Positions 15,461 through 29,200 of a DNA stretch of 64,000 nt are shown one piece after another (the stretch's first letter is position 1; each line of letters starts with the position of its first letter). The stretch spans positions 17,223,001-17,287,000 of the forward strand of contig NC_071347.1 of assembly GCF_027744825.2 (NCBI RefSeq). The letters run 5' to 3'. A program made the translations under genes and the position numbers. Source of the stretch: Synchiropus splendidus (lineage: Eukaryota; Chordata; Actinopteri; Syngnathiformes; Callionymidae). Below the pieces are notes generated by a model. That model saw only the letters and a program-made list of their open reading frames with translations, did no database searches and was not told the DNA's origin.

Positions 15461-17820
15461 TATGAACCTTTCATTTGCAGGTTGCACGACCCTTTAAGTA
15501 GGGAAGCTGTTTCTGCACATAAATTAAAATACCTCAAGAACAGTACATGTTCATATCTCATGGAAATGCAGAAACAGGTTCGACTTTATTTCACTGGATT
15601 TTTTTTGTAATACTACACTTTTACAAAACTACATCCTCAGTTTGACGCTAAGCTCATTGCAGGCCCATAAATTCAGGCTATACAGTTTAACTCCTGAAAT
15701 AAACTTTACGGTTCCACTGATACTTTCCATTTTCTTCAAATGAAAACAGTTCAGACTGAATCTGAATAGCATCAATATTTAGTTTTTATATTCAGTATTC
15801 CAGTCTATTCTGTCAGTGTTGTGTCACATTCTTGATATGAGAAATCTCTATTTGCTATATTTGATCCAGGTTGTATAAAAATGTAGTACCATTGTCACAG
15901 TCCTGCTTACTGCTGTTGTGTTCTAAGAGCCGAATGGTTGAAAATAATTTGGCCTAATTGTCTTAAGACCCACATCCCAGGGTGCGAATGAGCTTCTTCC
16001 AAGAGTTTAATCTCCTCTGGCTGACCTCATTTCTCACCAACATTAAACCCGTTTCTAAACATTGTGGATTACTTGCAGCTTTAAGATAAAATCAAAAACA
16101 AAACAAAAAAATTTGTTCATTAGTCTGTGGGTCTCCTGCCTCACACCCTATGATACAGATAAGCTCCTACCCCATGATCACGGCAACATAAGGAAATCAA
16201 TACAGTCATATTTATTAAAATCTGAAAATCTAAAATCCATTCTTAAGCAGGTTTTGACCCCCCCACTGTGTTAGTGCCGCCCAGTTAAAACATGTCTTAA
16301 GTCAAACCGAAGCCTTATTTAATGCTGGGCCCGACACCCCTCACCATAAGCCACCACATCTAATCTTCTCATCCTTCTTTGTTTCACAGCAAACCCTCCT
16401 TCTCACCAAATACTTCACATATTACACAAATTATAGAGCAAACTGCATTATTGAAGTGTTGCAGGTGAAGGGTGAGTAGGTTACATGTGAAATATTTTGT
16501 TTGAGAGTAGTTAGAGTAGTAGTTTATCATATTTTCCTCAGGGTCTTATGTACTCAGACTCTTGTTCTTTCAGTCAATTCTAAAGAAGCATGTTGAGGTG
16601 GTACATAACCTGGATACAATTTAAATGATCAAAGGCAGAATATCCTGAACACAAAGATAATCATAGGTTACAAGAAAACAAATACAAACAAAATATAATA
16701 GTATCTGGTAAAAACAAACCGGATAAATACAGAAATGGGTAGTTCCAATGTTAAGTTGCAATGAAATAATTTAATAATTCAATAGTAAATGTTTAGAACT
16801 ACAAAGACAAAATGTATAGTGTGAAAATTTCTTCAGAGAGAGTATTTTGATTGATGACACAGGGAGCCAAAACACAAATACAAGTATCATGCAAAAACAG
16901 GTGAAACATATGTGTTTTATAGGGTAATGATGAAAAAAAAAAAAAAAAAACAAGATTACATACACGTGAAAGAGAAATTGACAAATGTGTCTTCTAACAA
17001 AATATGTGCAAAAGCAACACTGTATTAAAAGGCATTCATCATTTGAACCTCAATGAAGGGTTGTCTAGTGAAAAACATTAGACAACAATCGCAAAGATTT
17101 TGCAGGCCGATGGCCTCATTTCTGTTTTTCAAACAATGTTCTTTTTTGTCAACAATTCCCAGGACAGCCATGAAGCACCTCAGCCTGAGCTGAGAACGTA
17201 GACTAAAATCCTTCACATTTAACACCATTTTAGCTTGAAACAACATGGCGGAGCTCTCTCTTGTATCTCTCTTCTGCATGGATGGAGTTCAAAAGTAAAC
17301 TGGGCTCTTCTCTTTGTCACAACTGTCCAACCGTGTTTGGTTTGCAGCTGTCATCCTTCGGGGGAGTTCATAGAGGGAGTGTTGGATGATGAATCTGACC
17401 CTGGGACTGGCCCCTCAGGAGGGACACTGGGTTCGGGGCCCGTGGGTGAACATCCAGGGAATGTTCCTTGACTTGGGCCTAAAGGATGTTGGAACTACAC
17501 TAACATTTTAAGGGGGAGTCATGTCACAGTTTGTTTCACCTCAAACAGACACTATTAAGTCTTTGTTTTGTGGATAGAGTGAAGAGAAATGTCATCCACC
17601 ATTCCCTCAGAACTGAACCACAGTTCACTAACAAGCTACGTGAAATGAATCTGGCATCTGGAAAGTATTAAAAACATTTAAAAAATCTTCAAACATCACA
17701 TTACATTTAACAGAAGTAAATGGGGGGATTTGAAGTTGAGTAGAGTAAAATCAGATGAGGAACAAAATGTAAAAAGTATAAAATAGTATATAAAAGTATT
17801 GATGATTTAGTTTAGTTTTT

Positions 17821-17893
17821 TTTTTTTGTCCATCCATTAATTTTTCCGACGTATTCATGGATAGATCGCGGGGGCAGCAGCCCTTAAATATGG
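17821..17893 (-). mobile_element. LINE 3'-end fragment, reverse orientation
   Basis: Read on the minus strand, this gives GGGCTGCTGCCCCCGCGATC, then a diverged stretch and ATGGATGGAC. That resembles the 3' terminus of the 15235-15460 fragment (CTGCTGCCCCCGCGACC and the GGATGGAT tail). It appears to be a second, shorter insertion of a related element in the opposite direction. Confidence 0.55.
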
Positions 17894-18359
17894 CGGCTCT
17901 AATTTTTTCTTTTGGCCCAATATATTGAGCTTATTACTTAATGTTAGATAGGGAAAGTCGATTTTTCCCAAGCAATTAACTATAACACCAATAATGCGAC
18001 ATTCAAGTCGTTATTTTACTTTTTATTAATTTAAAGTTGCCTAGATTGAAGACGTTGTTTGCATAACCACTAGGTGGCGCCTTCGTCTTCTGCACAGGCT
18101 TGTGCTGCGTTCAGGTGCTTTTGAAGCAATCATTGTTCAGTCGCAAACGTCATAATAGTATTCACCAAAAGCTGAATTCAGTTTTCCATTTTAAACTGGA
18201 GCTGTATTTTCCTGGTGACCTCGACCGGGAACGTCTTCTAGGAACGCTTCATTTCCGCCTCCTCAGGGCTCCATCCTTCCCAGCCAATCCAAGCCGGAGG
18301 AGGGCGGGATCCTCCAGGCGTGACGTTCCCACTTTTCCAGCCTTGTCACTCAGACATCA

Positions 18360-18504
18360 TGGCGTAGCGATGTGGACTGGGGGTGACACTGGTGGACAGC
18401 GAGAAGTTGGGAACTGAACAACCGCCGAGTGTTTGGAGGTAATAGCGAGTGTGAACTAACGGAAAAGACGAGCAGACCTGAAGCGGCGGCTTCGCCGAGA
18501 CTCG
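18360..18504 (+). other. ppfibp1: Noncoding first exon (5' UTR) and promoter area of ppfibp1
   Basis: A GC- and CpG-rich stretch (about 18200-18510) ends in a clean donor, CTCG|GTAAGA, after 18504. The next matching acceptor is TTTCAG before 23244, twelve bases upstream of the start codon. This fits a noncoding exon joined over a 4.7-kb first intron. The left border is a guess, because no TATA box or other start signal fixes it. Confidence 0.5.
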
Positions 18505-21500
18505 GTAAGAGAGCAGTCGATGCTTTGGCACTGATTTCCTTTTCCACTCACTTGTTAAACTGAAACAAATGGTTGTTTGAGGCTCGCAGATGGTCGTAAC
18601 ATTGCGTGCTTCCCACGCAGGTTCGAACCTCAATATCGTGTCCACTTTTTTTTTAAGTAAATCGGAGGTAATCCAGTAAATCGATTAGCCAAGTTAAGCT
18701 TTCCTTGGTTACCGCGAGTCGTTATGCGCCACCGTTACACTGTTTACTCTTTATGTACTTCTTTTTTATGCTATTTTTTAAATGTTTTTTTTTTACGCTT
18801 TAGCACTCGGAAACGCGTTGTTGGGAGAAAGAACTGGCCACGTCAATCCACCGCGGTTCTTTTTTCCCTGAGACTTTCCTCACATTCCTCATGTGTCAAC
18901 ACGAGAGAAAGTGTGAAAATGTGTGGCTTTCGTGGACTGCGCTTCTTGTAGGAAGAAATGACCTCTTAAACCGTGTACGGCGATGCGTTCAGGTGCCACT
19001 GAAAGATCAAACATGCAGCAAATTACTTCCACCAGACTTTACTGTCTCGTTTCTACCCCCTTTCACCACAGACATTTGATCAGCTGCTGCATTGTCCCCC
19101 AGACGACCCTTTTAAAAGCGCCTTTCTTTTAAAAAACAATAGTCCTTTAACCAGATAGTTCACTGCGGGACGACCTGATGCGAACTAATTCCTCTGCAGA
19201 CCTGGATTGAACAAGTGTCTTATCTAAGAGGGATATTTAAGGTCTGACTTACTGTGGATTCATAAACATCACACAGATTTGTCTATATATTGAAGTCTTA
19301 AGCGAACAATTTAACTATATAATGTACAATTTATGTGTGTTTTTTTTGCAAATGAAGACTACCTGCATAGCTGCTGCTCTTATTTAGTTGAATATTTTGG
19401 TTTATTGGACGCCTTTCTTCTGTGATTCCCATGTCCTCGTCGCCTCGTGCCTTTATTGTCTTCCTCTCCCCGGCAGCCGACTTGACACCCACAGCTTGTT
19501 TGGATAAAGGCCTAGTTGTTTGCTGGGGTAAAATTAGTAATGGTGTTTTCTGCCCACTCACTTGGGTCCGAAATAGCTGCAGGTTATTGCATTGCAGCCG
19601 TGCACCGGCGGCTGGTGGGTGAATTTCAAGTGACTGAGCTGTTGGCTTGGTTACTACTACCACTTCAAAGCTTGTACGCAGAGAGAATCTGTGTTTAATT
19701 TCTTTAGGTCGGAGCACAGAACAAGACCTGTGACACCAAGGCTCTTTAAAACACCTTAACATATTCTGCTCTCTGCATTTTCTCACCAAATATACAGGCT
19801 TTTACAGAAGAGGTGCTGTTATTGCAAAACCTAGTCGACTGTATTCCACTCATTACGTTTCCCAGGTGGAGTGAATACGATCAGTCCTGAACAGTGGTAT
19901 CCTTGTATGGACCTAAAAGCAGGTTGTTTTTTGAGGGTTTTATTTTGTTTTGGTAGCTTGGGAAAGGAGTTTTAAAAATAGCCAGCATCTTCATGTGGTG
20001 CCTTCAGCCATATTTATTTTATTAGTAAAGGTTTATGGTAAGTCTATGGTTTGCGCTGGCTACTTTATAGTATCTAGAAAAGCAGAGATTCATATTGTCA
20101 TGTCATTGATTTCTTTGACTTATTTTGCTGGACGAACAGACGGATAAACTCCGGCAAAAACATGCCCTCCATGGTGGAGGTGATGGTGGTAAACTAGGCT
20201 ACAATAGTCCTGAAAAATGAGTGACATGATGGAGAATTAGCTTTCAACGTTTACATGATTTGATCAATAATTTTATTTTATCTTTTTTTATATTTTGTCT
20301 GTTATTTTAACATAAAGCAGCATTCACATCTTGTTGCATATGCAAACTGTTCCTAACTTATTATAGAGAGAGAATTAAGAAAAAGTCCTTCATTTTCACT
20401 GTCATTGTTCAAGCGCACGATAATGTACAAAGAGAGTTCAACTGGTAACAGATTCTCTCCCAACAACTCGCCCTCCTCTTTGAACCTTAAAGCAAGTTGA
20501 CTTGAGTTCTGATTTAAAAATGAAGTAATGCTTCACCACAAGTGAAAGTCACAAAGCTGTGAAACATTTACAGGCTACAAACGGTAATTCCCTGTGTGAA
20601 GTAAAGGAATATTATTTTTTTCCAAAGGAAGCTTGTGGCAGTAGGAATTGAGATTGCATGACTCAGAATGTGGAAAGTTAACATTGATTTTCTTTTACAA
20701 AATGGATGTAAAAGTGAAAAGTAAAAGCTGAGTTGGCCTAGATTTAGACATAAGAAAGGATTGTGCTGTTGCCCTTGGTGTCCTGGAGCTACTATTTTGT
20801 TTTGCATTTCCTGTGTCAGCGGGCAAATTTTACCAGCCACCCCGGGATTCAGGAATGAGTCCACGCTTGAGCCCACTGGAGACTCCAGCAAGGACAGGAA
20901 AACTCTTCTCTCTGCCTCCAGCGTCCTGAGCTGATGGGTTGAAAAAGCCATTATATTCGTCCACTCTGCCTTTGTGTTCACCATTCTCTGCACGTCGCTG
21001 TGGATTTTATGGCTGGTTTCCCCAAAGGCTGTTGCTCGTCATGTTCTCAAAGCCCTTTTTTCTTTTTTTATTTCAGGCATCCTTAAAGAGTGTGAGGGCA
21101 GGTGTCTTATTTAAATGCCATGTGTACTGTAGCGTTGGTCTTGTCTTGCCTCTCAGTCCAAATAGTCTGGTGCCCAGGACAATGCAGCACTCTGTGTGTG
21201 TTCCATAGCTGCCCTCAACCAAAGACCTGACACTTAAGTATTAAAGACTTGGTTAGAATAGATAAATAGAATAGATAAACGTGAACTCTGAGGACTGTGT
21301 GATCGATGGCGAGTTGTTGAGCAGACGAGTGAAGCTTTCATGTGTAAAAAATACTCACTTGGCTTGACAAAAATTCCACAGAGGTATCCCACCTCTTTAG
21401 GACTTCAACGGGCTCCTCTGTAATTAAGGACTCTTTGTGCTCACCACTCAGGGTCTCTGTGTCCCGACTGATCCCAGGTCAATGATTGACTGGTGGAGAC

Positions 21501-23243
21501 CAGGTTTCGTAGCTTGCCTGGTCATGACTAGGTCCGTTTGATGCTGTTTTTTTGGTTACATTTGTTTTCTTTTCAAGATGCCTTGGCACAAGATGTGAAA
21601 ATATACTGCATGCCCTGAACCATTTTTTTTTCTTTTTAGAAATAAAGGACATTTATTTTAGTGTTTATTTCATTTGGCATAAATAAGTTGAAGGCCCTAA
21701 ATTTCTTTATTTTGCTCATATTAATTTACATGTTAATGTTTGGTTTGATTTTACTCAGGAAAAAAATAAATAAAGCACAGAACGGAACGCAGCCATTAAG
21801 CCAAAAAGTTTTTACTTTTACAGAATTGGCAACAATAAAAAAGGATAGTGTTTAATCTTGAAGTAAATCTCCAAATAGCAATGGTCGGTCATCTAATATG
21901 TCCGGCCGTAATTATGAGCAGTATCTTTTTTCTGTTTTTTTCTGTTAAAAACACACCGAAAACCACCACCACCATTGTTTCAATGTTTTCATTTCATTTT
22001 TATACTTTTGATACCATGAGATTTCATCTTTAGTAAGAGGACGTTTTTCTGAAGCCCTAGAGGTGTGCCGCGATTGTTAGCGGAAACCCTGAAAAACCCA
22101 CAAAATTTGGAAAAGCCTAATAAGAAAATCTAGATTTTTATGTATATATATTATTATTCGAAATTAAATATTTAGATAATGTCAGAAAACCAGATGATGG
22201 ATGCAATTAAAGGGAAAACACTACTATTTATAACTTCAGTTCCAGATGAGATGCTGGTGACTAATCATGCACTAATCTGCTTATTTCCTCTGGAATGTGT
22301 TCATGTAGATTTCAAGATATTTTAGCATCCATGATGGGATTTGTGATATTTTTGAAGACCACGCATCTGCTCATCCCCGTCCCTCCCCCGCCAAGCCCTA
22401 TTTTCGGTGTGTCATTCCAAAATGTAGAGGGATGCCCATTTTACACATAATGGAAAGTCGAACCACAGGAATGCTGAAATAACAGTCTTCGGTCTTTGGG
22501 TGGTTTCCATAAAAACTTTAAAAGGCTGGTGTACGTACCATAGCTGTGCACTCCCAGGAAGTGAGGAAGCTTGACTTGTGCATCTGTAAGGCTGTCTGCT
22601 TGTGCTCATGTTGTATGTTCATATTTAAGAAGTCATTTTTTTAGTTGCTCCATAACATGTTACTAAAGCAGCTATAATGTCAGCATGTCTGTGCAGAGAA
22701 AAGGACTGTTGTGCTCTTCTGGCAGATGTTCAAGAGCAGGACACTGACATGATTCCACTCAGAGGCACCAGACACTGACTGGTGCTGTCGCCTTTGTTTC
22801 ATTATTTCAGCCTAGTCCACATTTAAAGCCAAATTGAACATCGCCTCTCGTTCAATGCAGAAATGGCCAGGTTGTCCACATAATCTTTGAACGCCAAGCA
22901 AGCACCAAATATGTTATTAGAACCGAGAATCGTCTTTTTTTAGGCAGACGATTGTTGAGTCTGTAGTTTGGTTTGAGACTAATTCGCGGGTGGGAGCGCT
23001 CTGTAATGACATGCTAATCTTCAGTTTAGCGCCGTCGTGTCTTTGCCTTGAAAGCTGAACACCACACTTATTTTCTTGTATTTGTTAGAGCCGTCCGTCA
23101 CTTCTAAACAAAACAAAGCTGCAACCACAAAATCCAGGTGACTTCCGCAGCCAAAACATGTCACACATTGTTATGGCGCCTCTGTCGTCTCCTTCTCCCT
23201 TGACCCAAATGTGAATTCTAATATATTTTTGTCTTGATTTCAG
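18505..23243 (+). other. First intron of ppfibp1, 4.7 kb
   Basis: This intron separates the presumed noncoding exon from the first coding exon. I see no further exon, RNA gene or complete transposon in it. It contains T-rich and AT-rich stretches and several open frames without similarity to known proteins. Confidence 0.5.
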
Positions 23244-23255
23244 AACGGAGTGAAG

Positions 23256-26200
23256 ATGATGTCAGACGCCAGCGATATGTTGGCAGCTGCCCTGGAGCAG
23301 ATGGATGGAATTATTGCAGGTTTGAAAATATTCTTTGAATGTGTGTGCGTGTGTAGTATAACTCAGCCAACATGTTCTATCAAAAGTACAAGCATGTGTC
23401 TGGGACACTTTTTGTTTGCTCCTGTTTACAATCTGAAAGTACTTGTCGTAGTAATCGTGCCATTTCACTTATAGTTGATGTTTGGCTAGTACATTTCTCC
23501 TTTGTGAGATCAATAAAGTTTATCTTATCTCATCAACTTGTAAAACATTGGGAAAGTCTCCCAGTGTACAACTGAAATTGCCTGGGTTTTCTCTCAGCGG
23601 GAGTCGTATCCCCATCTATTGTCCATCCATTTCCAACAGTCTCATATTTCTATTTGGATGGGAAGATGAGGTTATTGCTATAAGAAGATGAAGTCAATAT
23701 CGAGGACTGTGTCGTAAAAAGCATAAACTCTCTTGGCTGTTTGGATTTTCTTAAGAAAAATTGCTTTTGCAAGGTAGGGCAAGTATGTCTATTTTTTTGT
23801 GAGAAATAACCTGGTTTACATTTTCAACTTTACATTGCCAAACTGTTACCTGAAGATCCACATAATGCTTTGCACTGTTATTATTATTATAGTCCTTTTT
23901 CTCACTGATTGTTTGGTCTTGTTTCTTTCTCTCAATGAACTACCCTCCTGTATCTCTCCATGAATGCTTTTGTTTTGCTCCTGGTTCCAGGCTCCAAAGC
24001 TCTCGACTACTCCAATGGCTTGTATGACTGCCAGTCGCCCACATCCCCGTTCATGGGCAGCTTGAGGGCCCTTCACCTGTTAGAGGACCTGAGGAGTGTC
24101 CTGGAAGTGATGGACTCGGACGAAAGAGAGAGTCTTCGTTGTCAGATCCCCGATTCCACAGCAGACGGCCTGGTGGAGTGGCTCCAGGGTAACATGGTAG
24201 GCTGAAGTATATTTGAAATGGACTACCATTAAGTTTATTTTTCTTACAAGGAATCTGACGCCTGTTTCATTCTGTCTCTTGGCAAACTAAATTGACAAGT
24301 CGCAGTATGGGCTGCAGTGAATTGCTGCTCACTGCAGTGCATGTTGGGGTCAAGCAGCAGATGAAATTCAGCTTTCAGTACCACGTTGTGCTAGCTGCAG
24401 GAAGCCCTCTGACTTCTTGGGAACCAGAATTGTTTTCGGGAGAGTGGCGGGCTACTTGCCAGATGGATGCCGGAGTTGGAGTGTAATGTTGTAACTCACT
24501 CGGTGCAGCCGTCTGAATGCGAGCCTTTATTCTGGGCCATAGAAGGTTTTGTTTGTGTTGGTGGAGGCGGCGCAGCTAGCCGCTCTTTAATGTGTCGCAT
24601 TCATCCCAGATTGATATGTGAAATATTGAGAGTGCCGTTTTCTTTGCCTCAATCCATGTTCTCTTTCTGTCCTTGTTAGTCCAACGGGCACATTTCCCTG
24701 AGTGGGAGCGACCACTACCAAGAAAGACTCTCCCGTCTGGAGAGTGATAAGGAGTCACTGGTGCTGCAGGTAAACAAGCAGCTGTTTTTGTCTTCACCAC
24801 TTTACCAGCTGAGGAAAGGCTATAAGGGTCAAAGGCTTTGAGTTTCCAAGTAATTTACCACATGTGGGAGGGCTTCACCTGTCAAAAGAGTTAAAAAAAC
24901 AAACAAATTAATTCACGAATATAAACGTAACAAAAGAACAAGATCTTAACCAGTCCTTCATGATGGTTGTTTTTCTCTCTAGAGGATAATAAAGATGAGC
25001 TCCAGTCTGCAGTTGATGTTGATGTTTGGCTCTATCTCTGCAAGGTCGAGTCTGAACTTGTAGATTTCGGTGTCGGTCTGTATCCACAGAGGAAGTTCCT
25101 GAGCCCTTGTAATGAAACACATCCCCCCCATGTGCAGAGAATTCCCTAGATTCCAAGGAATTTCGGATTGTAGATAAAATTTGAAGTTAGGTGGGATATA
25201 GTGTGTCATTTGTGTTTGTTGCCAGTCATATTTTACAGAAATAATTCATGTATATAGAAAAAAAATTAATACCACCTTTTTTTTGCTTAGGTGAGTGTCC
25301 TGACTGATCAGGTGGAGGCTCAAGGAGAGAAGATTCGGGACCTGGATGTGTGCTTGGACGAGCACCGAGACAAGCTGAACGCCACCGAGGAAATGCTGCA
25401 ACAGGTGTGCAGTCATATTAGAGAGTGAAAATGAGCCATAACCTAAAACGCATTGACTTTCATGCCCTCTTAGGAGCTGTTGTGCCGAACCGCGCTGGAG
25501 ACACAGAAGCTGGAACTGATGTCTGAATTGTCCAACTTGAAGCTAAAGCTGAATTCCATGGAGAAGGAGAGAATGGATTTTGACGACAGATTTAGGGACA
25601 GTGAGGTATGTTTGCCTGCTATTGGTGTCTTTGTCTCCGCGTGCCTCTTCTCTCACTCTTTAGGGTACTTTAAAACAAAACAACTTACCACAACATTCAT
25701 GTTCCTCAGCAGCACTGTGGCTGAATGGTGTTGTTATCTAAAGCTGTTGTCCGAATAAATAAAGTGAACTTCATATCTTGTTTATAAAAGATGCAATGTC
25801 ATCATCGGGTGAAGAAAGGGGCATTCCTCTTCTTCTGTTTTGGCCCTCAAGAATACTCGCAGAGCTTTCAGCCCAGTCACATTCTTTTCTGTAGCTGTTC
25901 AGTCATCCTTTCCACTCAACCATAACAAAACGCTGCCGTCCATGTTCCGCCTCAGAGAACATCAATCTTTCTCTTGGGCCAGCAGACAGCTTTGATCAGA
26001 CCCATCTTTTCCAGCAAGGGAAGACTCTCAAAGAGACACAACTGTTCACTAGTGTTTCCTTCCATGCCTAGTTTTTAATCTTAAAAATCGAGCAGTCACC
26101 TTGAAATTCAACTTTTGTCTTTTCTGTTCGCGCCTTGTGACAAGCACTTGTTCTTTTCAAGGATTTGATTCTTGAAATAAACGAACTGCGGTACCGACTG

Positions 26201-29200
26201 ACTGATATGGAAAGTGAGAAGATGCAGTATGAGAAAAAGCTGAAGTCAACCAAGGTGAGATGAGTCTGCTGGTTTTGTGGTGTCAAGTAATTGAACTCGT
26301 TCCTTGATAGGACTACTTCTTCTATTTTATACGCTTGATTTACATTGCCTTTCTTCATTTGGTGTTTCCCATCAGGGGTAACCACAGTGAGTCAGCCTCT
26401 CCCACTTTAGCCTTCAGCTTCATCATCCTCCCTACTCAGGCCTCTCATCGTCTTATTTTCATTTACCAAATCAAAGAACCTTATTGGTTGTCCTTTTTAT
26501 TTTTCCTTGTATTCCCATTTCTTCGTCCTACATGCTCACTGTCTCCTCTCTCCATGTGTCTGAACCGTCTCTGGCCTTCCTAACTTCTCCACATCAAGTG
26601 ACCTACTTATATACTTGCTATCAAAAAGGAGGAGATGAAGGTATTTGACTAGGGAGGATGCACAAGATAAGTTGAGGGAAGTGAGTTGCTGTGGCAACCT
26701 GTTATGGGAAATGCTCGTAGACTGAAGAAGAATGCAATGGATGATTATGTCTCGGTTGTGCTTGGTATTTTATTACTATTCCTCTTGTTCCAAATAACCA
26801 GCACATGTTTCTATGGCCAGTTAATGACATCCCCAATGCCATTCTTCCCTGCTCTTTATACCGCTTACTCGCCAAGACGGTTCTTAAAATATGTTTCTGT
26901 GTGGTGTCAGTTTTAAAGCAAATTTTTGTACCTGCTATGTGACTGGGAGAACTTGATATTCTGTGTCCATTTCAACATTTTACTGCAGTCTTGTTTGCTG
27001 TGCCCCAACATTTCCTCTGTCTCTTTACTGCCAGTACGTAATGGCTAAGCTTTCGAGCCTTAAAATCAAATATGGCCAGCTGCACTATGAGAAACAGCGG
27101 AAGGAGTACAAACTCCAGGCCATGAAGGTTTGCTGTTCTTTGTCGTGCCTGCAGTATGATTTTAGCCACTCCCGTTGGTTCCCACCATCACCCCTCCTCA
27201 ACACCCGCTTGCCTTTTTTTTTTATTTATATATTTTTTATATACAGTTTTTGTGAGGTTTAATACCCACTTAACTTTGCAACCCTTTTTGCTGGCTTGTC
27301 TTTTTATGATATAAAATCAGAACATACATTATTTTTGCTCTTTTATTCACACTTATTTTTACACTTCATGATCCTTCCTATTTTTTTCCTTGTGTCTCTG
27401 TGCTTAAACCTGTTAGTATTTTATACGACGTTCTTGTCAACCCACCTTCCACTGGTCAGCCTCAGGTGTTGTTGACATGTCTCTGTGCCACGTCAGCATC
27501 TGTGAGCCCTGTGTTGTGGTTTGCTTATATGTAGCCAGGGGTGGGGGGTGTTGGTGTCTACGAAAGGTTTTCATTGTCGGTTGTGTGGTAAACAGGAGGA
27601 GCTCGCCGCGCTGAGAAGGCAGCTGGAGGGCAAAGACGCTGAGATGAGGAGACTACAGGATGAGACTGGCTTTAGAAGCATGCCCTCGAGCGAGTCTGCA
27701 GAGAGAGGTGGGATTTCCAGTTTGGTCAGTGCATGAATATGTCACTTGTTTACTCACAAATGTTGGTTTAGAATGGCCAAAACAGAAGTTTCCCTCGATC
27801 TGAAATGGTCTGTGGATCTACTGCTCAAGATGTGTTTCATGTATTATCTAAACTAAAGAAAAAGGAAACCTTCAAATACCACAATTCAGCACTGATACAC
27901 CCCTCATTTCAAAATGTACTCTTACTGTGATGGGTTCATATTCAGAGATTATCAGTGTTAAGTACGGTAAGGTCATTGAACGTTCCATAATGCTACGGTG
28001 AGATGTCTAAATTGAATGCAATAATTGTCACATGAGTTACTGACTCAATTTACATGGTTTATCCAAACACTTTTAAATACAGTTCCAGTAGCTGCTTGTA
28101 CATAAGCATTCAGTACCATCATAATAACAAGGAAATCATAGGGAAAAAAAGTACTGTATATTGGTATCCATCCAAAAAATCATGAAAAGGTCAATAATTA
28201 TATAAAATTAAAGGTACACATAATAAACAAGTTTTGTGTAAAAGGAGAAAAATTAAAGGTGAATAAAAAATAAATTAATTATAGTGAATAAACACATTAA
28301 AATATTTGATAGTGTCTGCTAAATGAAACAAGATGTTCAAAAAAACAATTCATAACAGCATAAATATTCGGTTCACACTCAAATGAAACCAGTAGCTGCA
28401 ACAACAATGGAAAAATTGTAATGATGTTTCCTGTTTAGTCCCTCATCCAGATGAAAATCTTAGAAAGAGGCTGAAAGAAAAACGTAAGACGGTTGACTCT
28501 TCTGTTGCACTTGTGTCCCTGCACCGTCCCTGCATGATGAGCCTGAGCCATCTGAACTCTGCTTGTCCATCCATCAGAGTGCTAATATATAAACCACACA
28601 GAAACCTCGTCATGCTACTTTTTAGGCTCATGTAAGCTGTAACAGGAATGTCTGCTTTGTTTTGGAATGAACTCTGTTGTTGTGACGATATCGCTTGTTT
28701 GTCCCGCTTTATTTCTTTAACTTGTTTTCTGTCGCCACAAAGTATCTCCCACTAACATGTGAGATTGTCTTGTGTTTGCTTTCATCACTGAATGTTTACT
28801 TTGAGGTCTTTCTCTGGTCCTCATCACATGACTTGACAAATGTAAAACCATGGATATGATAACCTCCCTCCCCATACTGAAACAGCACCTCCTACAGTTG
28901 GATATGTTCGACTGGCATCAGCTGTCTTGCTCATGTTTAAACAGAGAATCTCCCAGAAGCTGACAACATTTGTGCGCATGTGACTTAAAGCCACTGTCAC
29001 ATCCATCACATCTACCATTGTCCAACTAACACAGATGTCTTTCTCACCAGATGTGGAAGTGCAGAGAATGAAAAAGGCAGTGGAGTCGCTCATGGCAGCC
29101 AACGACGAGAAGGTTGTGCCAATTTTGATAGAATGGTGGAATAGGATGTGTGGCTGCTGAGATATTAATGTTCTATATTCTCAGGATCGTAAGATTGAGG

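Larger units (their letters stand above)
14501..18350. other. Intergenic region between bmal2 and ppfibp1
   Basis: No gene is supported. The stretch holds LINE 3'-end fragments at 15235-15460 (plus) and about 17821-17893 (minus), an A-rich run near 16933-16950, and AT-rich unique sequence. From about 18200 the GC and CpG content rises towards the ppfibp1 first exon. The open frames here are not flanked by plausible splice sites or similar to proteins I recognise. Confidence 0.6.

Noticed and set aside
17340..17530. Open frame followed by a purine-rich AAGGGGGAGTC tract, like the junction before an LTR
   Set aside because: No reverse transcriptase, integrase or paired LTR could be seen nearby, so a retroelement call is not supported.
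18611..18632. GGTTCGAACCT, a Pol III B-box-like string
   Set aside because: It is a palindromic coincidence. No A box, acceptor stem or cloverleaf surrounds it, and it lies in ppfibp1 intron 1.
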